In this document: in pieces, positions 29,306 through 37,571 of the stretch | Numbering within the stretch: the stretch's first letter is position 1 | How the letters are laid out: the number at the start of each line of letters is the position of its first letter | Assembly (NCBI RefSeq): GCF_002006795.1 | Contig: NZ_MVDN01000003.1 | Coordinates: 232,654-274,792 of the forward strand | Length of the DNA stretch: 42,139 nucleotides | Direction: 5' to 3' | DNA from: Wohlfahrtiimonas populi | GTDB taxonomy: Bacteria > Pseudomonadota > Gammaproteobacteria > Cardiobacteriales > Wohlfahrtiimonadaceae | The notes under the pieces: generated by a model | Database searches by the model: none | What the model was told of the DNA's origin: nothing | The model's input: the letters and a program-made list of their open reading frames with translations, nothing else | Made by a program: the position numbers and the translations under genes

Positions 29306-29575
29306 ATGGATCAAAAACCTAATATCTACGGCACATTGAGCATTTGGATATCAATCATTTCTATCATATTGATGTGTAGCTTGTTATCCCTCAATAGCAA
29401 GTTATTTACTGTGGGATTATTTGGCATCGCCATTAGTAGTATTTTATCGATCATTGGGCTATTTCAACACAATAAGAGGCCTGCAATTGCAGGCGCGATC
29501 ATTAATGCAGTTGTGCTCGTCATCATTATATTCTTCTTTGTGGTATTCATTCCCATTGCTGTGCCCTATTCTTAG
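29306..29575 (+). CDS. Small two- to three-helix membrane protein (DUF4190-like)
   Basis: An 89-residue hydrophobic protein beginning MDQKPNIYGTLSIWIS. Hydrophobic segments fall near residues 8-25, 31-47 and 58-85. The layout and the GLFQHNKRPAIAGAIINAVVL segment resemble DUF4190-type proteins, which have no settled role. I start at 29306 because AAGGA lies six bases upstream; the ATG at 29300 touches that site. It may be cotranscribed with the Asp-rich protein gene upstream. A strong terminator follows. Confidence 0.65.
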   Translation: MDQKPNIYGTLSIWISIISIILMCSLLSLNSKLFTVGLFGIAISSILSIIGLFQHNKRPAIAGAIINAVVLVIIIFFFVVFIPIAVPYS

Positions 29576-29587
29576 CAATCACCACAT

Positions 29588-29619
29588 AATCAAAAAGCCC
29601 CTTTCGGGGCTTTTTGATT
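29588..29619. terminator. Bidirectional terminator between convergent genes
   Basis: A 14-base stem (AATCAAAAAGCCCC / GGGGCTTTTTGATT) with loop TTTC. Each side offers a T-run, serving the small membrane gene on the plus strand and the hemerythrin-like gene on the minus strand; it overlaps the last bases of the latter. Confidence 0.9.
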
Positions 29620-29992
29620 ATTGCTCTTCGAGTTGCAGCCAATAATCCTGAATCACTTGAAATAGCTCTTGTTCCTCAAAGCGTGAATGGCTTGTGAGCA
29701 AAGCACCAAATGCTTTCACATCTTCCAAAGTCAATTCAGATTGATGGAGATAACGTCTCAATTTTTTATGATCATCTTCAAAGCGATCAATGACAGATTG
29801 ATCCCCAATGCGATGCATAATGCCCAATAAATCTGTTTCTTCTTCAGCAAAATGATTCAATAACATGCCTTTAGCTTTTTTGATCTCTTTGATTAATAGT
29901 GCCAAATCATCACTATTTTTGATCAATAAACCCAATTTTAAAGCGCTGTGGTGTTCTCTTGAAAACTCGACCAACCTAGGATCTCTTTTCAT
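29618..29992 (-). CDS. Hemerythrin-like (HHE) domain protein
   Basis: A 124-residue four-helix protein with the hemerythrin ligand pattern: H14 or H15 in SREHHSAL, H47 and E51 in LNHFAEEE, H75 in DDHKKLRR, and H102 with E106/E107 in SHSRFEEQE. Hemerythrin-like proteins bind a di-iron centre and sense or handle oxygen, iron or nitric oxide. It begins two bases after the fhs stop codon, with AGGG nine bases before the ATG, so it is almost certainly translated from the fhs message. Why a one-carbon enzyme would be paired with an iron protein is not known to me. Confidence 0.82.
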   Translation of the reverse strand: MKRDPRLVEFSREHHSALKLGLLIKNSDDLALLIKEIKKAKGMLLNHFAEEETDLLGIMHRIGDQSVIDRFEDDHKKLRRYLHQSELTLEDVKAFGALLTSHSRFEEQELFQVIQDYWLQLEEQ

Positions 29993-29994
29993 AA

Positions 29995-31650
29995 TTATAA
30001 CCCTATAATATTGCCATTCTCATCGATATCGATGTTGCGATATGCAGGATTTAATCCCAATCCTGGCATCGTCATCACATCGCCTAATAACACTTTAATG
30101 AATCCTGCCCCTTTTGCCAACTGTAATGTTTTCACAGGCAAAATAAATGGCGCTGGTACATTTTTAACTTTCGAATCATGGCTGATGGATGCTGGCGTTT
30201 TAGCAATACAGATTGGTAAATTACCATAACCTTCTGTTTCCAATTTTTGTAAAATCGCCATTGCTTCAGGTGAATAATCCACTTCTGTTGCACCATAAGT
30301 GCTTGCTACCGCAAGAACTTTATCTTGTAGGCTTAACTCATCACCATATAACAATTGTGCCTTGTGATCGCCCTCACACGCTTTCACGATTCTTTCTGCC
30401 AATGTCCTTGCACCTTTGCCACCTTCTGCATAAGCATTGCTGATTTCACAATCCACAGCACCATTTTCTAATGCAAAGGATCTAATGAATGCTAATTCTT
30501 CCACTGTATCATTCGGGAATGCATTAATGGCAACAATCACCGGCAAACCATAGCGCTTCGCATTGTGAATGTGCCAGCCTAAGTTGCGCGCGCCACATTC
30601 GAGCATTTCCATCGCTGTTGGGTTTTCTGTCACACAATTCGCTTTGATACTTTTCACTGTGCTCACAACTACAATGCAAGAAGGATAAACACCGCTTGTG
30701 CGTGCTTTGATATTGAAGAATTTTTCCATGCCCATATCAGAGCCAAAGCCTGCTTCTGTCACAACATAATCAGACAATGACAAAGCAATATCATCCGCAA
30801 TAATGGAAGAGTTGCCATGCGCAATATTCGCAAAAGGCCCTGCATGAATGATCACTGGTGTATTTTCCACCGTTTGCATTAAAGTTGGCTCGATCGCTTT
30901 TTGTAAAATCGCTGTCATCGCACCTGCAACTTCTAAATCTTCTGCGGTGATCTCTTTGCCATTCACATCGTAAGCTAAAACAACTTTGCCGATGCGCTGC
31001 CTTAAATCCTGTATATTTTTGCTGAGCGCTAGGATCGCCATCAATTCAGATGCTGCTGTGATATCAAATGCTGCAGGGTGAACATTTTCTAAGTTCTCTG
31101 CCATTTTCCCCACGTAAATTTCACGCAGTGCACGATCATTATGATCCACAACGCGTGGCCAAACGATGGCATTTTTATCAATGTTTAAACGTTGCAATCC
31201 GCTTTTCTCTGTGAAGCGATCACGTAAGCGATTCTCATGAAATAAGCGTGCATCTAAAGCCGCTGATGCTAAGTTATGTGCTGAAGTTAATGCATGAATA
31301 TCACCTGTTAAATGGAGATTCAATTGCTCCATTGGCACAACTTCCGCTTGCCCACCGCCAGCTGCGCCACCTTTTTGACCAAATACAGGGCCTAAGCTTG
31401 GCTGACGAATACATGCAATTGCTTTTTCACCAATGTAATTCAAAGCTTCACTGATGCCAATTGTGGTTACAGTTTTACCTTCACCTTGTGGTGTTGGGGT
31501 TGTACTAGTAACGAGGATGAGTTTGCCTTGTTTGGCTGTAGGATCAATGCTTTTTAGGCTAATTTTGGCGGCATATTTACCATGGGATGTTAAATAATCT
31601 GAAGACAGATTAATTTTTGTAGCAATTTCTTCAATCGGCAGTAACTTCAT
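29995..31650 (-). CDS. fhs: Formate-tetrahydrofolate ligase
   Basis: A 551-residue formyltetrahydrofolate synthetase, close to the usual 556. The P-loop is TPTPQGEGKT near residue 55, followed by QPSLGPVFGQKGGAAGGGQAEV and the ITAASELMAIL and EAGFGSDMGMEKFFNIK blocks. The enzyme joins formate to tetrahydrofolate using ATP to give 10-formyl-THF for purine and initiator-tRNA formylation. GAGGG lies seven bases before the ATG. With pflB/pflA (formate source) and purU (reverse release) in the same window, it closes a formate loop. It leads a two-gene unit with the hemerythrin-like gene. Confidence 0.97.
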   Translation of the reverse strand: MKLLPIEEIATKINLSSDYLTSHGKYAAKISLKSIDPTAKQGKLILVTSTTPTPQGEGKTVTTIGISEALNYIGEKAIACIRQPSLGPVFGQKGGAAGGGQAEVVPMEQLNLHLTGDIHALTSAHNLASAALDARLFHENRLRDRFTEKSGLQRLNIDKNAIVWPRVVDHNDRALREIYVGKMAENLENVHPAAFDITAASELMAILALSKNIQDLRQRIGKVVLAYDVNGKEITAEDLEVAGAMTAILQKAIEPTLMQTVENTPVIIHAGPFANIAHGNSSIIADDIALSLSDYVVTEAGFGSDMGMEKFFNIKARTSGVYPSCIVVVSTVKSIKANCVTENPTAMEMLECGARNLGWHIHNAKRYGLPVIVAINAFPNDTVEELAFIRSFALENGAVDCEISNAYAEGGKGARTLAERIVKACEGDHKAQLLYGDELSLQDKVLAVASTYGATEVDYSPEAMAILQKLETEGYGNLPICIAKTPASISHDSKVKNVPAPFILPVKTLQLAKGAGFIKVLLGDVMTMPGLGLNPAYRNIDIDENGNIIGL

Positions 31651-32015
31651 TCGTTGCCCTCAGGGATAATGGAAAAATGCGCTGTTACTATAGCAATATC
31701 ACCATAAAAATAAACCCGAATTAGGTCAAATAATTGAATATTTTACGAATTCAAATACAATGTTTATAGAGCGTGATTATGATCATGGAATGCCTTTTTA
31801 ATTTTGATATTTTCTGACTAATGTCTAAAAAGTCATTTTTCATTTGAATTTTTATACTCGATTGAGTGATTTTTTGCTAAATATTGTTCATGGGCAAATA
31901 TTAAATAGCCAAAAAATCAAGCAGTTATAAAAAATGTGCGTTTTCTAACCTTAATAATTGTAAAAAAACTCCTATAATAAAGGCCCATTTTACTCCCCAA
32001 TAAAAAGGCACACCA
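31651..32015. promoter_or_regulatory. Divergent fhs/cydA promoter region
   Basis: This 365-base AT-rich gap holds both promoters. For fhs on the minus strand, TTGACC (31729-31724) is 17 bases from TATGGT (31706-31701). For cydA on the plus strand, TATAAT lies at 31973-31978 with no good -35, fitting activator control. A 6-base inverted repeat TTGAAT/ATTCAA (31734-31739, 31749-31754) flanks nine bases; its spacing does not match an FNR box. No small gene is apparent. Confidence 0.4.
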
Positions 32016-33347
32016 ATGATGGAACTCGATCCGATAGTTATGGCGCGGATTCAATTCGCCATTAACATTACATTCCATATCATCTTCCCAAGCATCAATA
32101 TTGCTCTCGCTTGGATTCTCTTATTTTTTAAACTACGTTACCAGAAAACACAAGATCAATCTTGGCTCAACGCATATAACTTCTGGGTTAAGATCTTCGC
32201 ACTAAGCTTCGCAATCGGTGTTGTAACTGGTGTAACGATGAGCTTCCAATTCGGTACAAACTGGCCGGGCTATATGGAAACCGTTGGCAACATTGCAGGT
32301 CCATTATTAGGTTATGAAGTGTTAACTGCCTTCTTCCTAGAGGCGACATTCTTGGGCGTTATGCTATTTGGTCAAAAACGTGTATCACAACGTGCTCATA
32401 ACATTGCAACTGCACTTGTCGCAATCGGCACAACATTCTCCGCTTTCTGGATCATTGCATTGAACTCTTGGATGCAAACGCCAGCAGGCTTTGAAATGAT
32501 TGATGGCAAAGCACATGTAACAAGCTGGATGGAAGTGATCTTCAACCCAAGCTTTGTGACTCGTTTAGCGCACATGCTATTGGCATCAGGTTTAACAGCA
32601 GCATTCATCGTTGCAGGTATCTCTGCATACAAAGTGATGAAAGGCGATAAATCTAAAGGCACAAAAAATGCAATGCACGTTGGTGTAATTGTTGGTGCAA
32701 TCCTAATTCCATTACAAATCTTCATTGGTGATGCTTCGGGCTTATTGGTACTGAAACATCAGCCAGATAAATTAGCAGCAATCGAAGCAATTTGGGAAAC
32801 TGAACAACCAGCAGCATTGACATTGTTTGCTCTGCCAAATCCTGAAACACGCACAAATGATTTCTCAGTTGCTATCCCACATTTAGGTAGCTTGATCTTA
32901 ACCCACAGCTGGGACGGTGAAATTAAAGGTTTGAATGAATTTGATGTTCATCCTCCTGTTGCACCTGTATTCTTTAGCTTCCGTATCATGGTTGGCATTG
33001 GTTTCTTAATGTTGTTTGCATCTTGGGTTGGTGTTTTCCAATTATGGCGCAAGAAAGAGATCTCAACTTGGATGCATAAAGTATTATTCGGCATGACATT
33101 CTCAGGTTGGATCGCTGTGATCGCTGGCTGGTATGTGACTGAAATCGGTCGTCAACCTTGGATCGTTTATGGCTTATTGAAAACATCTGATGCGGTTGCA
33201 CCACATGGCCCGACAGTCATGATCACATCTTTAACAATGTATATCTTGTTGTACGCGTTCTTATTGGTAAGCTACTTATCTGTAGTGTTTTACATGACCA
33301 ATAAAGATGTTAAAAACAACATTGAAGCAGCTAAACAAGGAGCATAA
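32016..33347 (+). CDS. cydA: Cytochrome bd ubiquinol oxidase subunit I, short Q-loop type
   Basis: A 443-residue CydA. Likely heme ligands are H21 (ITFHIIFPS), H186 (TRLAHMLLA) and M325 (SFRIMVGIG). The GWYVTEIGRQPW motif near residue 375 is typical. The Q-loop (about 240-320) lacks the long insertion of E. coli CydA (522 residues), placing it with the short-loop or CioA-like group. The oxidase takes electrons from quinol and reduces oxygen with high affinity in the inner membrane. The ATG at 32019 is an equally possible start; AAAGG lies upstream. The stop is two bases before cydB. Confidence 0.94.
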   Translation: MMELDPIVMARIQFAINITFHIIFPSINIALAWILLFFKLRYQKTQDQSWLNAYNFWVKIFALSFAIGVVTGVTMSFQFGTNWPGYMETVGNIAGPLLGYEVLTAFFLEATFLGVMLFGQKRVSQRAHNIATALVAIGTTFSAFWIIALNSWMQTPAGFEMIDGKAHVTSWMEVIFNPSFVTRLAHMLLASGLTAAFIVAGISAYKVMKGDKSKGTKNAMHVGVIVGAILIPLQIFIGDASGLLVLKHQPDKLAAIEAIWETEQPAALTLFALPNPETRTNDFSVAIPHLGSLILTHSWDGEIKGLNEFDVHPPVAPVFFSFRIMVGIGFLMLFASWVGVFQLWRKKEISTWMHKVLFGMTFSGWIAVIAGWYVTEIGRQPWIVYGLLKTSDAVAPHGPTVMITSLTMYILLYAFLLVSYLSVVFYMTNKDVKNNIEAAKQGA

Positions 33348-33349
33348 TC

Positions 33350-34360
33350 ATGGATGCAGCTACACTCTTACCCATCATCTTTGCTGGCTTAATGGCAGTT
33401 GCGGTATTCTTCTACATCATTTTCGATGGTTATGACTTAGGCGTTGGCTTACTATTCCCATTTGTGAAAGAACGTGCTGATCGCGATGCGATGGTGGCAA
33501 CAATTGACCCATTCTGGGATGCGAATGAAACTTGGATCGTATTGGGCGTAGGCGTTTTATTCATTGCCTTCCCTCAAGCTTATGGCGATATCCTTGTGAC
33601 ACTTTATATCCCAACAGCAACAATGCTCGGTGGCTTAATTTTACGTGGTTGTGCTTTTGACTTCCGTAATACAGCGAAAATTGAAAAGCAAGCAATGTGG
33701 GATAAATTATTCTGCGTGGGTTCTTACATCGCAACAATGTCACAAGGCGTAATGATCGGCTTATATGTTATGGGCTTAGAACAAAACTTGATGACTTGGA
33801 GCTTTGCAATCTTAACAGGCATTGCAGTGTGTTTCGGTTACGCATTATTGGGCTCAGCTTGGTTGATTTTTAAAGCTAAAGATCACATCCGCCAAATGGC
33901 AATCAAAGCAATCCGTAACAGCATTTTCCTAGCATTCTTAGCGATCATCTTAGTTTCTATTGCAACACCATTCACAAACTCAGCAGTTTATGACAAATGG
34001 TTCACAATGCCGAATATGTTGTATTTAGCGCCAGTACCATTAGCGTGTGTTGCATTGGCTGCGATCATCTTTGTGATGTTACCAAAAATCGCGAAAGACA
34101 ATACATACAAGCACGATTGGGTTCCATACTTATGTGCTGTATTAATCGTATTGTGTTCTTTCATCGGTTTTGGTTACAGCGTATTCCCTGACATCATCTT
34201 AGGTAAATTGACAATCTGGGAAGCAACAGCAGCACCAGCATCGTTAGAATTTACGTTATGGGGCGTTGGCTTAGTATTACCATTGATCTTGATCTACACA
34301 TTCTATGTGCACCGCATCTTCAGAGGTAAAATTGAGCACCATGATCACGAAGGTTATTAA
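33350..34360 (+). CDS. cydB: Cytochrome bd ubiquinol oxidase subunit II
   Basis: A 336-residue CydB with about eight to nine membrane segments. The N-terminal FYIIFDGYDLGVG and DPFWDANETWIV motifs are diagnostic, and RGCAFDFRN follows. The ribosome site AAGGAG lies within the end of cydA, and the two genes are two bases apart. No cydX-type small subunit gene follows; a terminator begins 28 bases after the stop. The short C-terminal tail is His-rich (HHDHEGY). Confidence 0.95.
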   Translation: MDAATLLPIIFAGLMAVAVFFYIIFDGYDLGVGLLFPFVKERADRDAMVATIDPFWDANETWIVLGVGVLFIAFPQAYGDILVTLYIPTATMLGGLILRGCAFDFRNTAKIEKQAMWDKLFCVGSYIATMSQGVMIGLYVMGLEQNLMTWSFAILTGIAVCFGYALLGSAWLIFKAKDHIRQMAIKAIRNSIFLAFLAIILVSIATPFTNSAVYDKWFTMPNMLYLAPVPLACVALAAIIFVMLPKIAKDNTYKHDWVPYLCAVLIVLCSFIGFGYSVFPDIILGKLTIWEATAAPASLEFTLWGVGLVLPLILIYTFYVHRIFRGKIEHHDHEGY

Positions 34361-34387
34361 TTCCTGATCGTGATTCAAATGCTTATT

Positions 34388-34417
34388 AATTCCCTGCTTT
34401 CGCAGGGAATTTTTTAT
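34388..34417 (+). terminator. Terminator after cydAB
   Basis: A perfect 10-base stem (AATTCCCTGC / GCAGGGAATT) with loop TTTC and a following T-run. Confidence 0.92.
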
Positions 34418-34435
34418 TTCTAATAAAATTCAGGC

Positions 34436-34469
34436 AATAAAAAATCCTGCTAATTTAAGCAGGATTTTT
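34436..34469 (-). terminator. Terminator after purU
   Basis: An 11-base stem (AAAAATCCTGC at 34440-34450 with GCAGGATTTTT at 34459-34469). On the minus strand it ends in a T-run, so it suits purU; it may also back up the cydAB terminator 20 bases away. Confidence 0.85.
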
Positions 34470-34506
34470 ATTTATATCTATTCTAAATATCTAAACTTAA
34501 ATAGAT

Positions 34507-35355
34507 TTAAAACACAACTGTATGGTTACCGTGAACCAATACACGATCTTCAATGTGATGACGTAAGCCACGTGCTAATACAACGCGCTCAATATCACGT
34601 CCTAAGCGGATCATATCTTGTACATTATCTGCATGAGAAATTCTTGTCACATCTTGCTCGATGATTGGGCCTGCATCTAAATCTTGTGTCACATAATGGC
34701 ACGTTGCACCAATCAATTTAACACCGCGTTGCGCTGCTTGATGATAAGGGCGCGCACCCACAAATGATGGCAAGAAGCTGTGATGAATATTGATGATTTG
34801 ATGCTTATAACGCTCGCATAAATCTGGCGGAATGATCTGCATATAGCGTGCCAATACGATTGTATCTGCTTTAAGCTCTTCAATTAAACCATTCACTTGG
34901 CTAAAACTTTCTGTTTTATTCAAAGGATTCACTGGCACATGGAAATATGGCACTTTATACCATTCAACCAAGCTTCTTAAATCATCATGGTTAGAAATTA
35001 CGCCCACAATGTCACAATCCAATTCATTTGTATGCCAACGAGATAATAGATCCACTAAACAGTGAGAATCTTTACTCGCCATTAATACTACGCGTTTTTT
35101 AACTGCTGTATCTGAGATTTTCCACTTCATGTTGAACTGCTCTGCGATCGGAGCAAAGCGCTCTTTGAACTCTTCTAAGCCAAACGGTAAAGATTGAGCC
35201 TGAATCTCATGACGCATAAAGAAATAGCCGCTGCCAAAGTCCGAGTGATGATTTGCTTCTGTGATCCAACCGCCATGCTCAGCGATAAATCCACTGATCC
35301 CCGCGACGATTCCCACTCCATCTGGACATGACATTGTTAAACGATATGCATTCAT
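34507..35355 (-). CDS. purU: Formyltetrahydrofolate deformylase
   Basis: A 282-residue PurU. Residues 1 to about 80 form an ACT domain (YRLTMSCPDGVGIVAGIS). The rest is a formyltransferase-type fold with the catalytic region INIHHSFLPSF and LDAGPIIEQDV; the first of these holds the active-site His. PurU hydrolyses 10-formyl-THF to THF and formate and is often regulated by methionine and glycine through the ACT domain. AGAGG precedes the ATG. It stands alone on the minus strand between cydAB and the exbD terminator. Confidence 0.95.
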   Translation of the reverse strand: MNAYRLTMSCPDGVGIVAGISGFIAEHGGWITEANHHSDFGSGYFFMRHEIQAQSLPFGLEEFKERFAPIAEQFNMKWKISDTAVKKRVVLMASKDSHCLVDLLSRWHTNELDCDIVGVISNHDDLRSLVEWYKVPYFHVPVNPLNKTESFSQVNGLIEELKADTIVLARYMQIIPPDLCERYKHQIINIHHSFLPSFVGARPYHQAAQRGVKLIGATCHYVTQDLDAGPIIEQDVTRISHADNVQDMIRLGRDIERVVLARGLRHHIEDRVLVHGNHTVVF

Positions 35356-35420
35356 GATTTCCTCTTGCCTAAAAATTTGATAATCTTAGAACAATATCAG
35401 ATTTAAACTGATATACAAAA

Positions 35421-35454
35421 AATAAATAAAAAAAGAAGATTCCGAAGAATCTTC
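35421..35454 (-). terminator. Terminator after exbD with UUCG tetraloop
   Basis: On the minus strand GAAGATT-CTTCGG-AATCTTC forms a seven-base stem closed by C(UUCG)G, an unusually stable tetraloop, followed by a long T-rich run. Confidence 0.88.
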
Positions 35455-35496
35455 AAAGTGCAGGGAGCTGTATAAATTGAAATTATTTGAGTGTGG

Positions 35497-35922
35497 TTAC
35501 TCTTGAAGCGTTGTTGTAAAGCCAATCTTCGAAAGGCCCACTCTTTTAATTTCAATTAATGTTTTGGCAACTGTATCGTATGGAACGCTCTCATCAATGT
35601 TCAACTGAATGATCGGCTCTTGCTCTGCTGAATTGTTTTTAATCGTATTCAATTCTGCATGCAAAGTTTCCATTGCTACGGCTGTTTTGTTCAATAAAAT
35701 CTCACCATCTTTGGTGATCTCAATAATTTGTGGCTTTTGTTTCTGTTCTACTGGAACTGCAATGTCTGATGTTTTGGGTAAAGACAAATTCACAGACTGT
35801 GTAACCATTGGTGCTGTGATGATAAAAATCACCAATAACACCAACATGACATCGATTAAAGGCACCATATTGATTTCAGCATTCTCAGTATGTACACCTT
35901 CTCTGATTCTTCCTAATGCCAT
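35497..35922 (-). CDS. exbD: Biopolymer transport protein ExbD
   Basis: A 141-residue ExbD: a short cytoplasmic N-terminus (AEINMVPLIDVMLVLLVIFIIT) containing the membrane helix and the conserved Asp of the proton path (D29 region), then a periplasmic domain. Together with ExbB it forms the proton-driven motor that powers TonB. It follows exbB by nine bases and ends the tonB-exbB-exbD unit. Confidence 0.94.
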   Translation of the reverse strand: MALGRIREGVHTENAEINMVPLIDVMLVLLVIFIITAPMVTQSVNLSLPKTSDIAVPVEQKQKPQIIEITKDGEILLNKTAVAMETLHAELNTIKNNSAEQEPIIQLNIDESVPYDTVAKTLIEIKRVGLSKIGFTTTLQE

Positions 35923-35931
35923 GTGAACCTC

Positions 35932-36612
35932 CTATCGCTTTTGTGTGCCGCCAAGCACAGTAATCAGCTCAAATGCGAATGTATCTAAACGGCCTAATGC
36001 AACTCTATTTCTACGTGTTAGCCAGTTGTAAGCCATCACAGCAGGGATTGCGACAGCTAAACCAATGCCTGTCATAATCAATGCTTCACCCACTGGGCCT
36101 GCAACTTTATCAATTGTGCCTGCACCTGTTGCACTGATGGTAATGAGCGCATGATAAATACCCCAAACTGTACCAAATAGCCCAACAAATGGTGCTGTTG
36201 CTGCAATTGTTGCCAATACTGATAAACCATTTTCTTTGGTCATCTGAATTTCATCGAGTGCTGTTCTTAATGTCACTGTCAAAAAGTCTGTGAATGATGT
36301 TGATTCTAATAAAGGAATATCACCGCTTTCTTTATAAAAATGGATCGCATCCACGCCTTTTCTCGTCAATACTGAATAATCCACACCGCTAATTCTATCT
36401 GCAACCTCTGAAACTTCTTGTACTGTTTTGGCTTGCCTAAATGCTTTGAAAAAACGTGCAACTTTCTGTCTTCTCATCATGCCTTCAAAAAACTTGATGA
36501 CAATGATGCTCCATGAAATGAGCGACATCAAAACTAATATTGCCAATAGCGACTTACTTAATAGATCCGATTGTGCAATAAAATGCGTAAAACCAATGTT
36601 ACCTGCGTCCAT
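35932..36612 (-). CDS. exbB: Biopolymer transport protein ExbB
   Basis: A 226-residue MotA/TolQ/ExbB family protein with three membrane segments, near residues 15-40, 130-155 and 175-200. The conserved TAPFVGLFGTVWGIYHAL and VGEALIMTGIGLAVAIPAV blocks are present. TolQ is the close alternative, but the neighbouring tonB and exbD and the lack of tolR/A/B favour ExbB. It lies 23 bases after tonB. Confidence 0.92.
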   Translation of the reverse strand: MDAGNIGFTHFIAQSDLLSKSLLAILVLMSLISWSIIVIKFFEGMMRRQKVARFFKAFRQAKTVQEVSEVADRISGVDYSVLTRKGVDAIHFYKESGDIPLLESTSFTDFLTVTLRTALDEIQMTKENGLSVLATIAATAPFVGLFGTVWGIYHALITISATGAGTIDKVAGPVGEALIMTGIGLAVAIPAVMAYNWLTRRNRVALGRLDTFAFELITVLGGTQKR

Positions 36613-36635
36613 TATTTTCCCTTATTAACTTTATA

Positions 36636-37376
36636 TTAAAATGCATAATCCATTCGATGTCTGATGGCTAATGTTTGCCCATTCTCTATATACGGATGAA
36701 TTTTAACACCACGAGCGGCTTCAAGTGCAGCTTTATCTAATACATCATGACCTGAAGAGCGTTCTAATACAACTTTAACAGGGTTCCCGCGTTGATCAAT
36801 CTCAACCATGACGACACTATTGCCCGTCCATTTATTTCGGTGAGCAATGCGCGGTCTTTTGGGCGCGGGATTTTTAATAAACTTGATGCTTGAAGATGAC
36901 ACTAATGGCTTGCCACCTTTCATTTTTTGTTGTGCTGAATTCTTTGCTATGTTCTGTGTTTGAACCTTTGGCTGTGGCTTAACAACTGGTTTTTGCACCA
37001 CTTTCTGTTTCACAGGTTCAATCTTCTCTACTTTTTTAATCTCTTGAATTACTTCTTTCTTTTCTGGAATCACGATATCCGCTTCATTCACAGATTTAAC
37101 TGCCACAATTTCCTTTTCAAGCACTTCTTCAATGATTGGATGTTCAAAAACTTCTGGTTCAACTTCTTCAACTTTTGCTTCCACTACGCTTTCGCTACTT
37201 GCTCCGAAGAATTCCATCTCCATCACATCGAAATTCATCGCATTGGGTGTCAATTCAGCTTTCTTTGCAGGTGATTGGTAAATCATCGCTGCAACCGCAG
37301 CTGTATGAAATGCTCCAACGCATGCAATTAAGATCACATTAACAATGGCAGTTTTTTTAAAAAGTCGATTGTTCAT
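36636..37376 (-). CDS. tonB: Energy transducer TonB
   Basis: About 246 residues from the ATG at 37376 (MNNRLFKK); an in-frame ATG at 37388 is also possible, and neither has a clear ribosome site. The layout is an N-terminal membrane anchor (about 8-30), a long Glu/Val/Lys/Pro-rich periplasmic spacer with VEK and KPV repeats (about 60-150), and a C-terminal TonB fold (GNSVVMVEIDQRGNPVKVVL, SGHDVLDKAALEAAR). It couples the inner-membrane motor ExbB-ExbD to outer-membrane receptors for iron or heme. A Fur-box-like site lies just upstream. Confidence 0.93.
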   Translation of the reverse strand: MNNRLFKKTAIVNVILIACVGAFHTAAVAAMIYQSPAKKAELTPNAMNFDVMEMEFFGASSESVVEAKVEEVEPEVFEHPIIEEVLEKEIVAVKSVNEADIVIPEKKEVIQEIKKVEKIEPVKQKVVQKPVVKPQPKVQTQNIAKNSAQQKMKGGKPLVSSSSIKFIKNPAPKRPRIAHRNKWTGNSVVMVEIDQRGNPVKVVLERSSGHDVLDKAALEAARGVKIHPYIENGQTLAIRHRMDYAF

Positions 37377-37406
37377 AACAGTTATCATTAAGAATTAATT
37401 AACGCA

Positions 37407-37421
37407 TGAGAATTATTATCA
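37407..37421 (-). promoter_or_regulatory. Fur box upstream of tonB-exbB-exbD
   Basis: TGAGAATTATTATCA matches the 7-1-7 Fur core (TGATAATnATTATCA) at 14 of 15 positions. It lies 18 bases before the longest tonB start and 30 before the preferred one, the usual place for iron repression. Confidence 0.75.
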
Positions 37422-37537
37422 TTTAAGAGTCATTTGTCAAACAATTTCATCATTTATTTAAATAATCACGATAAATTTTCTTAAATTTGGCATTTTATAG
37501 ATGTGTGAATAAACAATACTTTTATGGGGTTTCTCGC

Positions 37538-37571
37538 TATAATGAGCCCATTTTATTAAAGAGGTTGAATC
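37538..37571 (+). promoter_or_regulatory. dapB -10 element and ribosome site
   Basis: A perfect TATAAT at 37538-37543 lies 28 bases before the dapB ATG, and AGAGG precedes the start at good spacing. The -35 is poor. Confidence 0.5.

Noticed and set aside
31734-31754. TTGAAT/ATTCAA inverted repeat upstream of cydA as an FNR site
   Set aside because: The half-site spacing is nine bases with an altered core, whereas FNR needs TTGAT and ATCAA separated by four.
34380-34424. Short frame after cydB as a possible CydX subunit
   Set aside because: It encodes only about 14 residues and runs through the cydAB terminator; it does not resemble CydX.
36960-37274. Open frame of about 104 codons on the plus strand, rich in Phe, Asn and His
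   Set aside because: It is antisense to the low-complexity Glu/Val/Lys spacer of tonB. The composition is an artefact of that repeat-like region, and there is no ribosome site.
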